Below, one piece after another: positions 13,215 through 23,835 of a DNA stretch of 64,000 nt. Both the position numbers and the translations under genes were made by a program. Source of the DNA: Diabrotica undecimpunctata (Eukaryota > Arthropoda > Insecta > Coleoptera > Chrysomelidae); NCBI RefSeq assembly GCF_040954645.1, contig NC_092810.1, positions 75,646,660 through 75,710,659 of the forward strand, given 5' to 3'. The notes under the pieces are model-generated. The model ran no database searches. It saw nothing but the letters and a program-made list of their open reading frames with translations, and was not told the DNA's origin. The first letter of the stretch is position 1. Every line of letters begins with the position of its first letter.

Positions 13215-13640
13215 TTTTGGAATTACATCCTGTATATACAAGAAAACAATCAACATCGTATTTCATTTACATTTGCTCATCCCCCTTTTTTGACTTTCAG
13301 AGATTTTGGAGTTTTCCACTGCATTGATTGCCACTTGGTTTTAGACTCATATTGAAAAAATTCAGGTTTTGTCACGAGTTATCACCCTTGACAAGCAGTC
13401 TGAATCCCTTTAAATGCATTCCAGGAGGTCAGAACAAATGCTTTAACGATATATCGTCTGTTTCGCCGTAAGGAGTCTGGATATGGACACAAGCTTAGTA
13501 CACGCTTTCCTCATGCAAAATTTGTGTTACAGTTTCTTTATTAATGTCCACATATTCAGCAATGGCTCTAATACTTAATCGACGGTCTTTTCTTTTACAG
13601 TAATCTTGCAACACATATTTTCGTTAACAAAAATTCTAAT
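13215..13640 (-). pseudogene. mariner-like transposase relic
   Basis: Reverse-strand translation gives a helix-turn-helix block DRRLSIRAIAEYVDINKETV followed by TQILHEE (about 13610-13530), typical of the second DNA-binding helix set of mariner transposases. After a gap comes a VITRDKT..FSI and KTKWQSMQWKTPK block (about 13385-13300), which matches the region around the first catalytic aspartate (usually I-T-G-D-E-[ST]-W). Then comes a decayed DVDCFLVY-like stretch. The aspartate position is present but its surroundings are mutated, and stops and frameshifts are frequent. The C-terminal catalytic part is missing. Confidence 0.65.
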
Positions 13641-14640
13641 TGCCATCCCTCGTATACCTCTAAGGGGAATTTGAAAATTGTAACACTACTGTTTTTCTGC
13701 AGTGCGTGTTGTTTGTAGCAATAAAACGTCTACTGCTAGACGTATTTTCTGTAATGCTAGTTACCCAATAATTTAATCTTGAAATATCAAATATGTAAGA
13801 AAACACGTTAAATTACGTTTTTGGAGAGAAATTGCCATATAATTTTAACATTAACTCTTGTTTTTACGATTTGGAACCGAAATAAAATAATAACATTACA
13901 TCCAGTCTAGACTAATAAACTCAACACAAAATCTCAATTCAGCTAAAAAAGAGAAAAGTCAGCGAGGTCAGATAAAAGAAAAGGTACGCCAAGAGCTTTT
14001 TAAAGGATTAGTTGTGGCGTTTACTTAAAACCGAAGAATTTACTGGGGCAGAAAAGTTCTTAGGTTTTTAACATGTTTTGCTTTGTTCTAATGAAAGTTT
14101 TTGGGTGAGTTATTTTCAGGGAAGTTTGTGTCAAAGAAAAATAAAACTTTACTGTAATTTTGAGAAAATTCGCTTTAGCAATTCTAAAGTGATTGCGATT
14201 TTTTTAGATTAAATTGTCTTGTATCTTACAGAAGTTTCATGGAAGGTTAATTTTTATATTATGTTTTAAATAAATATCATAAGATGGTCTTTCTGAACCA
14301 AACTAAAATATTTTATGTCTTGGTCCTTTATAATTTATATCTGATACTCATTTACATTTACATGCACATGATAAATTGAGTTTTAACGTAAATTTCTATT
14401 ATAGTAAACTGTCATTATGGATGAATAGATAAAATGGTGTATGAACCAATCTAATATGACGATTTGTCTCCTAACTTTTTATTTTTACGCATTCCGTCCT
14501 TCTGAATACATTTTTTTCATCGTCTAGGTAGACCCAAAAAACATGGACGTGCATTGCATTTAAACATTTACTTGTTTAATTCTCTATATTTTTTGTCAGA
14601 TACTGACCGCCGGTGTACAGTAATATACCGAGGTTCCATC
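13641..14640. other. Intergenic DNA, nothing recognised
   Basis: AT-rich, no sustained open frame, no recognised repeat. Confidence 0.5.
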
Positions 14641-14824
14641 ATATTGTTACGATAAATATGACTCATTCTCTAAGCTGTAAACATATTTTTCTAACAAGTA
14701 TTGTTTTTGAATAGGTAATAATCCACGAGTCTTCTCCCCTGAAAAACCTGTCTGGTTCCATGGCGTTCGAGAAAGTTCAAGAAAGGTCACCGGCCAAATT
14801 CTAGGGATCTCCAGATAACGGTTA

Positions 14825-14827
<3 letters not shown>
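14641..14827. other. Unclassified GC-richer segment next to (TA)n
   Basis: The segment begins TGTTACGATAAATATG and runs to the TA array. The start resembles an LTR start, but I find no second copy or CA end in the window. It carries a reverse-strand open frame that continues into the TA array and is not believable as a gene. Confidence 0.3.

Positions 14828-14908
<81 letters not shown>
14828..14908. repeat. (TA)n microsatellite
   Basis: About 80 bases of TA that mark the 5' truncation point of the Penelope-A copy. Confidence 0.95.
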
Positions 14909-14911
<3 letters not shown>

Positions 14912-15770
14912 ATCAACATATACAATTTACAGTTGAGGAAGAGGTAGATAATTCTCTACCATTCCTTGACATGAGAATTGTAAGAAATACAGACAATATG
15001 TTGAAAACCAGATGGTTCAGAATACCCATATGTAGTAATAGATTTATAAGCTATTACTCTCACCATCCAAATAAGATGAAAATGAACCTTATAACAGGAT
15101 TAAAAGAACGTGTTTTAAAACTTTCTCATCCAGATTATCTACAAGATCTTCAATTATTAAAAAATATTCTAATTGAAAACTCTTATCCTCCAGATATGCT
15201 ACATAGGATGCTTTTTTCTAATATTGGTAATATAAATAATTTAACACCATTTTTTGCTCAATCTCAAAACATTGTATCTAAGAATCAGAACATCTATTAT
15301 CATTCACTACCTTTTATACCATGATTAACACCTAAATTAATACAAACACTAAAGGTTATTGACAATATAAAAATAGCAACAAAGAACATCAAAACGATTT
15401 CATCTTTATATTCTAAAACTAAATATCCTATAGACAAATTTGAAAAAAACGAATTTAGTATACAGCATTAGTTGTACTCAGTGTGAGGCTGAATATGTTG
15501 GTGAGACCGGAAGAAATCTTTCAAATCGCATTATTTCTCACAAAAGTGATTGCAGAATTAAAAAACCATCTTGTGCTTTGGCAGAGCATGTAATCGATAA
15601 AGACCATATTATGGATTTTGATAACATTAAAATTTTATGTAGTGAAAGTAATAAATTTAAAAGGACTTTTTCCGAAATGGTTTGTATTAGCAAAAGTGAT
15701 AATAATTTAAACAAAAGATCAGAAATTCAAAATTTAAGCAAAATTTATAATTATATTCTTTCTTTATGAT
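14912..15770 (+). pseudogene. Penelope-like family A, RT thumb plus GIY-YIG endonuclease
   Basis: The copy starts inside the region after the RT active site (QFTVEEEVDNSLPFLDMRI) and continues with KTRWFRIPICSNRFISYYS-like blocks that are standard for Penelope elements. A stop at 15322-15324 and a frameshift near 15440 follow. The GIY-YIG nuclease domain (15440-15769) is open. It begins LVYSISCTQCEAEYVGETGR, where Y-S-I and Y-V-G correspond to the GIY and YIG elements and the arginine to the catalytic position. It goes on through HKSDCRI and ALAEHVIDKDH. The RT palm and N-terminus are absent. The 3' UTR that follows ends at another TA array. Confidence 0.85.
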
Positions 15771-16334
15771 TTATATATAAAACTTGTAAAATGTCATATT
15801 TAATTCTCCATATATCTGTTACATTTTTTCAGACATCTGTCAACGGTGAATAAATCTTCTTCTTTTTGTTACTAAACAAAAAAGAATGTTTAAACGAAAT
15901 TTTACTTTTGGCAATATAATTGTCAAAAATAAAAATTTTATGTTGGCATTTATGACATTGAGGCTATTTGTAATTGTATTTTTAACTTATTTATAAATTC
16001 AATTATTTTTGTATTAAAAAAATGTTTTCAAACTTATAAAAATTTTCGGAGAAACATTTATTGGATTAAAACATTTTTATATTAAATATTTTGAAGATGT
16101 ATTAGCAGTAATTTTTACTTACTAAACTAATTTTTATTTGGTAAGTTAACAAAAATTGTTTTTTCTTTTTAGTTCAACCTTGTAAGTATTTTGTCTTTTT
16201 TAGCTCTTGATAATAATTGTAAACACAATTGAAAGCTCGAGAATAAAAAAAAAATAGTTAACCAATAGCCCTTTTATTGACTCCAACCCATCCAAAACAG
16301 TTATATATTTGTTCCAAACGAGTCACAAGTACTT

Positions 16335-16337
<3 letters not shown>
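15771..16337 (+). mobile_element. Penelope-A 3' untranslated tail
   Basis: Non-coding. The stretch from about 16000 to 16310 reappears in reverse complement at 38.69-39.06 kb, including GAAAGCTCGAG and CCTTTTATTGACTCCAACC. Both copies end a few bases before a TA array, which defines the family's 3' end. Confidence 0.8.
16201..16245 (+). ncRNA. Hammerhead-like motif of Penelope-A
   Basis: The layout is TTGATAA (16207-16213), a perfect 6-bp helix AATTGT/ACAATT (16215-16220 with 16225-16230), GAAA (16231-16234), then GCTC. This is the plan of a hammerhead core (CUGANGA, helix II, GAAA, short helix III, UH), with U in place of C3 and A in place of G8. These two bases pair with each other in the active fold, so the double change keeps a pair. 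Activity is unproven. Confidence 0.5.

Positions 16338-16401
<64 letters not shown>
16338..16401. repeat. (TA)n microsatellite
   Basis: About 63 bases of TA between the 3' end of Penelope-A and the start of a gypsy-B fragment. Confidence 0.95.
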
Positions 16402-16403
<2 letters not shown>

Positions 16404-16439
16404 AAATTTTTATTGTAAACGGTCAGTCGAAGAAGAATA

Positions 16440-17620
16440 ATTGTATCGAGTTGGTTACAGGGAATTGTGGACAAAGGGACACCTGTTAAGATGGAGCCTT
16501 GGAACCATGACGACGAGGTTGGTCGAGGAATCATAATTGGAAAGGAATTGGTGACTTCGGCTAAAAAAATACCTGTGAGACTTATCAATATCAATGATTA
16601 CCCAGTGACCATCAAGAAAGAGACAAAAGTGGGAACTTGTGTACCTGTGACATCCATAATCCGTCAGAAGACAACATCCGATAATTCCAACGACAAATTC
16701 GACCAAATGGTTGCAGTTGATGGACAGTCTCTGAATCAGATGGAGAAAAGGAAATTAAGGGAATATCTTCGGCGGTATCGTGATATTTTCGTACCGAAAG
16801 GATTAAAGCCAGGAAGAACTACAGTTGTTAAGCACAAAATTGATACTGGTAATGCTAAGCTACGTAAACCTAACATTAAAGAAGAAATACAAGCTAGAAT
16901 AATGGCAGGCAATAGAAGTGTACATGCTCTTAGTGGATTGTTGAAAAGCAAGCTTTTACCAAGAAAGGCAAAAATACAGTTATACAAAACAACTATACAA
17001 CCAATAGTAACATACTGCAGTGAGACATAGACAATGACAAAAAATGAACTAAATTTACTGGAGATATGGGAAAGGAAAATCCTGAGGAAGATATATGGAG
17101 GAATAATAAGGGATGGTTTATGGATAAGAAAATCAAATGATGAGTTAAAGAAATTATATAATCAACCTAACATAATAGGAGTCATAAAGGCACAGAGACT
17201 AAGATGGCGAGGTCACCTAGAAAGGATGATGAACACGAGGACTCCAAAAAGGGTACTACACTATAACTTTAAAAAAGATAAGGAAAGGCCAAAAAGATGG
17301 AATCAGGAGGTAGAAAAAGATATGGAAGAAATTGGACTCTAAATGAAGAAAGACGGGGTGATAGAACCTTCTACGAGCCCATGGGTCTCTTCGGTGGTCC
17401 TGGTTAAGAAGAAAGACGGAACGACGAGGTTCTGTGTGGATTACCGTTTGCTGAACAACGTTACCAAGAAAGATAGTTATCCTCGGGCTCAGATCGATGA
17501 CACGTTGGACACATTGGCTGAAAGTAAATTGTTTTCTACTTTGGATTTGAAGTCTGGATACTGGCAGGTAGAAATGGACACAGTAGATAAAAAGACAGTT
17601 AAGAGCACTAAACTTGGTAT
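16440..17620 (+). pseudogene. gypsy-B pol fragment, split by a LINE piece
   Basis: The left part (16440-16860) encodes the linker between protease and RT: GIVDKGTPVKMEPWNHDDE, then ARLININDYPVTIKKETKVG-like text. The right part (17343-17620) encodes the RT start: [30 protein letters not shown] and LFSTLDLKSGYWQVEMD, the last being motif A with its catalytic aspartate. It matches the longer copy at 53.1-55.5 kb almost codon for codon. About 67 bases of the gypsy text are missing at the junction, where a LINE fragment sits. The RT stops before the YxDD motif. There are no LTRs. Confidence 0.8.
16860..17342 (+). pseudogene. LINE C-terminal fragment nested in gypsy-B
   Basis: The fragment encodes the post-RT region of a LINE: EIQARIMAGNRSVHALSGLL, KIQLYKTTIQPIVTYCSET, a TAG at 17029-17031, then LNLLEIWERKILRKIYGG, LRWRGHLERM and a final EKDMEEIGL with stop at 17340-17342. 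It lies between two halves of the gypsy-B pol. The upstream gypsy frame reads straight into the LINE frame, making a 187-codon chimeric open frame (16467-17030). Confidence 0.8.
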
Positions 17621-17821
17621 ATACTGCTTTATGGTCAGAGAGTCCTGCATTAATAATTGTAGAACGTACATCAAGGGGTGAGAAATCTGAGACAAAATGG
17701 TAGATGTTGTTTTAGTAATTCTTGTAGGAGAATTAACGTGCATTGTGAAACCATACGATTCAAATATATTGGTAGTACGATGATCACGATTTTATTAAAG
17801 AGGTTTAAAATATAATGTTTG

Positions 17822-18464
17822 CAAATAGGTAAAAGAAATAAATTAGACTTACTCACAATCAATTTAATTTTACTAACCAAAACGATCGGTTTCGCTTTCT
17901 TAAATTTAAAGCAAATTAAATGCTGAAATTATAAAAAGTCCATATTAGGGTGTGTCTTATAAAGATATAGATCAAAAAAGTTATTATTGTGTTTATTAAT
18001 ATGCATAAAATTGATTTAGCAGACAAAGTAACAACCCACAAATTGGTAAGAGATAATCTATTGAATTGTAATAAATTAGAAATAAACAAAATACTACTTA
18101 CATGCCGGTACAAGAAATTTTATATATCTTTATATAATGTTGTAACTGTCTGACTTGTCAGGCAGTTACAACATTGACCGAAGATCACTCATTATCAGCA
18201 ATACAGGATAGTTTGAACTATGTATCACCAATCATTATATAAAAATTCTTGTACCGGTATGTAAGTAGTATTTTGTTTATTTCTAATTTATTACAATGCA
18301 ATAGATTATTTCTTACCAATTTGTGGGTTGTTACTTTGTCTGCTAAATCAATTGTATGCATATTAATAAACACTTTGCAAATTTTAGAAAGCGAAACCGG
18401 TCGTTTTGGGTAGTAAAATTAAATTCATTGTGAGTAAGTCTAATTTATTTCTTTTACCTATTTG
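17822..18464. repeat. Palindrome of two Penelope-B tails
   Basis: The left arm (17822-18141) and right arm (18233-18464) are inverted copies of each other. The right arm lacks about 80 bases present in the left. Each arm carries GCGAAACC(A/G)GTCG-type text, the 3' half of the hammerhead seen at 1.95 kb, and the same GTGAGTAAGTCTAATTTATT tail. The centre (18137-18174) is itself a near-perfect hairpin of about 18-bp arms with a 2-base loop. The two tails point away from the centre. Confidence 0.85.
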
Positions 18465-18479
18465 AAATGGACTCACATA

Positions 18480-18995
18480 AGCAACACATTCATGATTTGT
18501 ATAATATTTGCCTTTATCATTAAGTAGTTTGATTATTTCGCTGGGGATTTCATCTGGACCGGTTGCTTTCCTATTCTTTGATAGTATGTAGTTGTGTAGC
18601 TCTTTTTTAAGTTTGAATTTGATGTCGCTGATTAGGATTTTCTCCAGATAGTATTTTAGTTATCTTGATTTAATTTCGGTATCTTTCAGTAATTGTTATA
18701 TAATCGATCTGATTTCTTATGACCTCTTTAGTATCTGCTGGTGACTTCCAAGTGTATAGACGACGCTTGGGTAGTTTAAAGAATGTATTTTTCACAAATA
18801 ACTTGTTCTCTATACAGAATTCTACAAAACGATTTCCGCTGTCATTACGTTGTTAAAATCCGAAATTGCCTACAATGTTTTCTTGCCTACCTTTTCCTAC
18901 TTTGGCATTGAAGTCTCCCATTATTATAATAATAGTAGGGAGTGATCTACTGCTCTACTGGGCGAGAAATCTGCTTTATCTGAAACTGACTTTGT
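18480..18995 (-). pseudogene. LINE-D endonuclease fragment
   Basis: Reverse-strand translation gives IIIIMGDFNAKVGKGRQENI, which holds the G-D-F-N catalytic block of an apurinic-type endonuclease. After frameshifts come NKLFVKNTFFKLPKRRLYTW, NQIDYITI and, in another frame, the NGKSTGPDEIPSE-like linker to the RT. The RT itself is missing. The RRLYTWKSPAD block resembles the LINE at 57.4-59.1 kb, so both are called LINE-D. Confidence 0.7.
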
Positions 18996-19573
18996 TGTAG
19001 CAACTATCTGCTTATAAACAGAACTTTCTTGCACGTTACCACTAAGTAGTTTTTTTTTTCAAAAATCAAAAATTGAGTTAAAATCAGCAATCAGCAAGTT
19101 ATCGATCGTCTGCTTCTCTCGTTTAGTTTTTTATTTTATAATATTTATCTTCAATATTACATGTAAGCAAAACAATTGTTCAAGGTATTATAAAGAGTGT
19201 CCCAAAATTTATGAAAGATTTTAATAGAAAACACTGTTTTTTTTATTGAATCATAAAATACATTTAATAGGCAAATGACCTCCACGGCCTTGGTGGCATA
19301 GACGCAGTCATTTTTCGAAATTTTTCACCGAATGCCATCAATATTCTACCAGAAGACAACTTTATCACCTCAAGCCTAAAATACGAGATATCCTAAGTAA
19401 TGCTGACCAAATAAACTCCGCCCTAAAATATCTAAAAGACATTCAGTTGTATTATAAAATATGATTTCATTGTACGATAACATTTTGTATTTTATAACAT
19501 AATATCTATTCTAAAATTTTTTGTTTTATAATCGTCCTTGTGTAAGTGACCTTAGTAGTCGAGCACATTAGTT
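18996..19573. other. Intergenic DNA with weak transposon relics
   Basis: About 19195-19330 on the reverse strand ends in a tail resembling the last codons and 3' end of a mariner-type element, and 19330-19445 has LINE-like codons. Neither is long enough to call. Confidence 0.35.
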
Positions 19574-19890
19574 TTAACACTTTGACTCCTATGTGTATCA
19601 TACATAATACACACCAGGTACTCTTCCTGAGCATCTGTCCATGAATTTGATACACAAGAGTAGAACGCATTCAAGCGACAGTGTATGTGGTCCGAACGCA
19701 GTTGTAGTGTATTTATATCTGTATTATCATTGCTTTAGGCTGTGGTATCCAATTTTCAATGTTAGTTCGGTAATCCTAACATTCTAAAATCGGCAACATT
19801 GTACATAAAATTTGGAGACACGAAATTGTCGAGTGGCATACCTACCAGTTACTGTTAGACCTTCATTGTAATCGGGTTTATTTATGTACA

Positions 19891-21458
19891 ATGTCTAAAA
19901 ATAACAAGAGGTACCTTTCTTTACACGAACTTGAGCATCTGGAAATTTTAGCGAAATAGGTGATTGTTAATTTGATGATTTAGATACCGATCCATTATAC
20001 ACTGATATTTCCGATAACAGTGTGAACTAACTCTTCAGATTGTGAACCACAAACAAAACGGCGGAAAGTGGAAACACTTAAGGTAAGTTTATAGTTACGT
20101 ATCTAAGTTTGAAATATTTTAGGATGATAATGTTACAAGCAACCTAAAATTCAAGATGAACAGTTGAATTTGCAAATAAGCGAAAGTGAATCTGAAAATG
20201 AAGATCTAAATAATATAGATATGGTAAATCCTCATATAGGGAATTTACAGGCAAATGTTATATGGAACAATGTTGATGGAAATTTGAATACATTCAACGT
20301 TATATATGAAAATACTTCTTTTGGTACAGTTGTAGTAAGTAGGGAAAATGATACACCTTTAACATTTTATAGACTGCTCCTAACAGACGAGATACTCGAT
20401 ATTTTATTGCAGGAAACAAATCGATATGCCAAACAAAAAATTATTGATGATATAAATCGTAAAAACTTTAAGACAAATTCACATCTTACTAACTGGAATG
20501 ATACTAACAGAGAATAAATATTAAGATTTTTGAGAATTTTGATATGGATGGGTTTGAATACACAACCACGACTACGAGATTACTCTAGCACTAATTTTAT
20601 CCATCATTGCTCAATATACAAGACGACAAACATGTCGAGGTGTAGATTTGAGGATCTTTTTGCTTACTTCCATTTTTTTAGATAATGAAGCTTGTCCTGA
20701 AGGAAGCATTTTTGTCATTTTTACAGTACATACCTGGCAAACGTAATAAATATGGCGTAAAAGTTTTCAAACCCTGCAGAAAAGGCGGCTACACATATCA
20801 CGCAAAAATTTATGGCAGAAAGCAAAAAAGACTAAAGGAACATTCACTAGCATCCCTAGTGGTCATGGAATTAATGCAACCTTTTCTACACTCAGGAAGA
20901 ACTTTGGTTGCGGACAATTTTTACACTAGTGTCAGTTTGGCACACGAACTAAATGATAACAATACAGAGCAACACAGAAGTTATTGTAGGAAAATGGATC
21001 GACAAAAGAAAGGTAACATTTTTGACTACAAAATCTTGTTCAGAAATGATCGATGTTCATACAAAATCAGGAATAAAAAGAAAACCGTCTACAATAGTAG
21101 AATATAATTTTGTTAAATCCTACATTGACGTCTATGATCAAAAAGCTTACAGCCTACAGTAATCCCATCAGACGTTCTATAAAATGGTATCGGAAAGTGG
21201 GAATAGAGTTATTGACAAATACAGCCGTAGTGAATGCTTTAATTCTGTACAACAAAGCTTTGAACAAAAAAAATGGATGTAACACAATTTCGCGAAGAAT
21301 TAGTGACTGCCATTTGCAAACACAATAATGTTACAAAACCTCAACAAAAACACCATAGGCTGGAAGAATATGACAAAATAGGACGATGTGTTATATGTTA
21401 CAGCACACTGACAAAATACTTTGGTCGCGCACATGCATCTAAGAATTCCAAACAGTAG
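19891..21458 (+). pseudogene. piggyBac transposase, middle deleted
   Basis: Fragments in order are an acidic N-terminus from ATG 19891 (SLHELEHLEIL, then after a frameshift LDTDPLYTDISDNS and QTKRRKVE), a 40-base candidate intron at 20083-20122, the 20164-20517 frame (LTDEILDILLQETNRYA), then WMGLNTQPRLRDY and MSRCRFEDLFAYFHFF. The text then jumps from DNEACPEGS to LQYIPGKRNKYGVKVFK. The deleted part includes the first catalytic aspartate region. The second (LVADNFYTSVSLA) and third (SYIDVYDQ) aspartate regions survive in different frames. The end holds a cysteine-rich domain (RCVICYSTLT). At least five frame changes are needed, so it is dead. Confidence 0.85.
20083..20122 (+). other. Candidate 40-base intron in the piggyBac gene
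   Basis: An exon-like end, ACACTTAAG, is followed by GTAAGT. Forty bases later an AT-rich run ends in TTTTAG. Donor and acceptor match the eukaryotic consensus, but the length is at the lower limit for insects. Confidence 0.35.
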
Positions 21459-21824
21459 GTGTACTGGTACTGAATGTAGAGAAAAAAAATTATTTGTAAC
21501 ATTTGTTTTTTTTAAACACATATTGTATATTACCAATAATTTGTTTAGATGTTTGATTATGTTTTTTCTTAATAAAGTTTCATAAATAATGTGTATCAAT
21601 TTCAATACATATAGGCTATGGGTAATGACATTATGAAAAGTCTAGGTGAACTGCGTGTATCAAAAATAAACACACCCTACAAAGCCCTTTTTAAATAAAA
21701 AAAATACCATTATATGAATCAACACATATGTACATATAGAGCATTTTATTAAAAAACATGAATAAATAGTGGCCAGGCTGTGACAACTTATGCGGATAAA
21801 TAGGCCCAGGATTTAAAGTGTTAA

Positions 21825-22866
21825 TTAAAAAAAATGACGTTGAACTTTACATTGACACAAGTTATTCTTCGTTGCTACAGTAACGCACTATTTTCTTTAT
21901 CCGCGGAACCGGTCTAGGCTAACTAGATATCAACTAATACCTCCTTGTATTAGGAAAGAAAAACATAGAAATATAAAACTAATAAATAGTTAAAGAAAAA
22001 AAATTTTAAACAAAACACAATTAGATGTTTTGTATAAAAATTTCAAAAATATTTGTATCGGTGTTAAAACTACGAATTTCTATTTTTATTTTCAACTAAA
22101 AAATATACCTTTGCTACATCATAAGACAGTTTTTAATCTCACCGAATTACATTGGACCACGAAAGTACCTGCGTTACTAACCATATAAGCGGAGGAGTGT
22201 CAAAGACCGGAACATACAGTCGTGAACAGTAAAATTGGAACCGGTCTCTGAATCAAAATTAATGACTCTAGGGTAATCTATCTTATAACTTTATATTGAC
22301 CTTTGCAGGCAATGCTGATATTGTTGACGTGTAATTTATTAAATGGGGAGAAGAAGTTATGATTACCTGCATTTTACCTAAAATATATAAAATACCTAAT
22401 TTATTGGCAATGGGTTTTTTGAAAGAGATATTTTTAAAATTAAATGAAATTATCTCATTACCTTTACAAATTTATCGAAGCTTTATAAAGGCCATTACTA
22501 AAATATTTGGTTTTTTATATATACTTTTAGGGTATTGGGCTGTTTTTGTATTTTGGCATTAAACTCAATTTTCAAAATATTTTCTGCAATCCAAAATAGG
22601 TATAGGTGAATGATGTAGGAAGCTACTTAAGCCTTTTAACATTGTTGTTCACTTATATTTTGTATTTTGGAAATAATCAGGACAATATGGGGAATGCTAT
22701 TTGATAATCCCTTTATTTGAAGTCTACGTTCGAGCTCCCTTTAACATTGCCATACATTTTGTTTTGTGTACATGTAATTTTTCTTGTTCTGAGTATAAAT
22801 AACTAAGACAGCACGTTCTTCTTGTTTAAAACTTATACAATATTTTCAATATTATTCTAATTTATC
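21825..22866. other. Intergenic DNA, nothing firm
   Basis: A 67-codon frame at 22359-22562 is hydrophobic and low in complexity, and I do not call it. GGAACCGG occurs at 21905 and near 22240 but no hammerhead core surrounds it. Confidence 0.5.
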
Positions 22867-22867
22867 T

Positions 22868-23180
22868 TCTCGATGTGCCTACCTGTGACGATTGTATGGG
22901 ATCATCATAGCAATCTTTATATTGTTTACAGCATCGCGGAAAAGTTGCACAGGCGTTGTGGTAAACCAGGTTCTGAGCTTTTTCAACCAGAAAGTTTTAT
23001 TTTTTCCTGGACTTCGCTTTCCTAATATTTTTCCCTGCAGGATAACTTGTAGGAGGGCATATCTGGATCCATTTCGCATAATTTGTCTGAGTTATTGTAG
23101 CTTTCGAGATTTAATAGTGGTTAGTACCTCTCGTTTATTGCAGTTTATTTGTTGCCTAGATGTAAAAACCTAACTTTTTA
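22868..23180 (-). pseudogene. LINE-A 3' fragment
   Basis: On the reverse strand the text gives the C-terminal LINE-A blocks IKSRKLQ, IMRNGSRYALLQVILQGK, LGKRSPGKNKTFWLKKLRTW and LFRDAVNNIKIAMM, ending at 22879. It matches the end of the 4.3-5.3 kb copy. No RT is present. Confidence 0.75.
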
Positions 23181-23317
23181 TTTTTCTTTTTCTGCTTTTT
23201 TCAGTACCCTGTCCGTTTATCGAACCTTGGCGAACATATTTTCAATAATAACTTTGTTAACGCAGATCGAAACAGATTAGCGTTATGTTAGATGTCTCTT
23301 GATACCTCTCTTAGAGA

Positions 23318-23775
23318 TTTTAAAGCCAGGATGTTCGTCTTCGACCTGGGCCGCTTCTTCCGGCAATCTTGCACTGTATTATGAGGTGTAGGAAGTTATA
23401 AGTCTGTGAATGTCTCACTGCATGATCGAAATATTGCAACTGTCGAATTTTCATTGTTTTTGTTATTTTAGTGCTCTCTTTCATTAGATGTAAAACTGTT
23501 TTATTTCTTAATCGATCAACCCAACTTATCCGTAACATTAGTCGATAGATCCACATCTCAAAGGCCTCAAATGTATGTAGCAGCGTATTAATCTGATTTT
23601 AGAGTTTAATGTAATATCTTTATTAATAAGAATTTTCTTTAGTTTATAGAAGGCGGCTTTGGCTTTTTCAATGCGTATTCTTATTTATTTGTGCATATTC
23701 CAGTAATCGTTAACGTTGGCGCCCAAATAGGTGACATTGTTGACTCTTTCTCTTGAGTGTTCTATTGATTTTTTT
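23318..23775 (-). pseudogene. LINE-A 3' fragment, second copy
   Basis: Reverse strand, starting near 23770 with ERVNNVTYLGANVNDYWN and IEKAKAAFYKLKKILINKDI. The block holding LLYGVE is deleted. The open frame 23320-23556 follows, with WIYRLMLRISWVDRL, RQLQYFDHAVRHS and RSGPGRRRTSW. It duplicates the region in the neighbouring copy at 22.87 kb, so two separate insertions are present. Confidence 0.75.
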
Positions 23776-23835
23776 TATTAAGCAATATTAATGACAGTGT
23801 GTTAAATATGCGTCACCATCTCATACCAATATCAT

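Larger units (their letters stand above)
19574..21824 (+). mobile_element. piggyBac-type transposon with intact ends
   Basis: A TTAA target duplication sits on both sides (19574-19577 and 21821-21824). Just inside, the ends are inverted copies: CACTTTGACTCCT on the left and, reversed, CACTTTAAATCCT on the right. TTAA targets and short inverted ends are the rule for piggyBac. The element is 2243 bp without the duplication. Its transposase is broken, so it could move only if another element supplied the enzyme. Confidence 0.85.

Noticed and set aside
14641..14827. LTR starting TGTTACG
   Set aside because: No CA end, no second copy and no duplication could be shown; only the start resembles an LTR.
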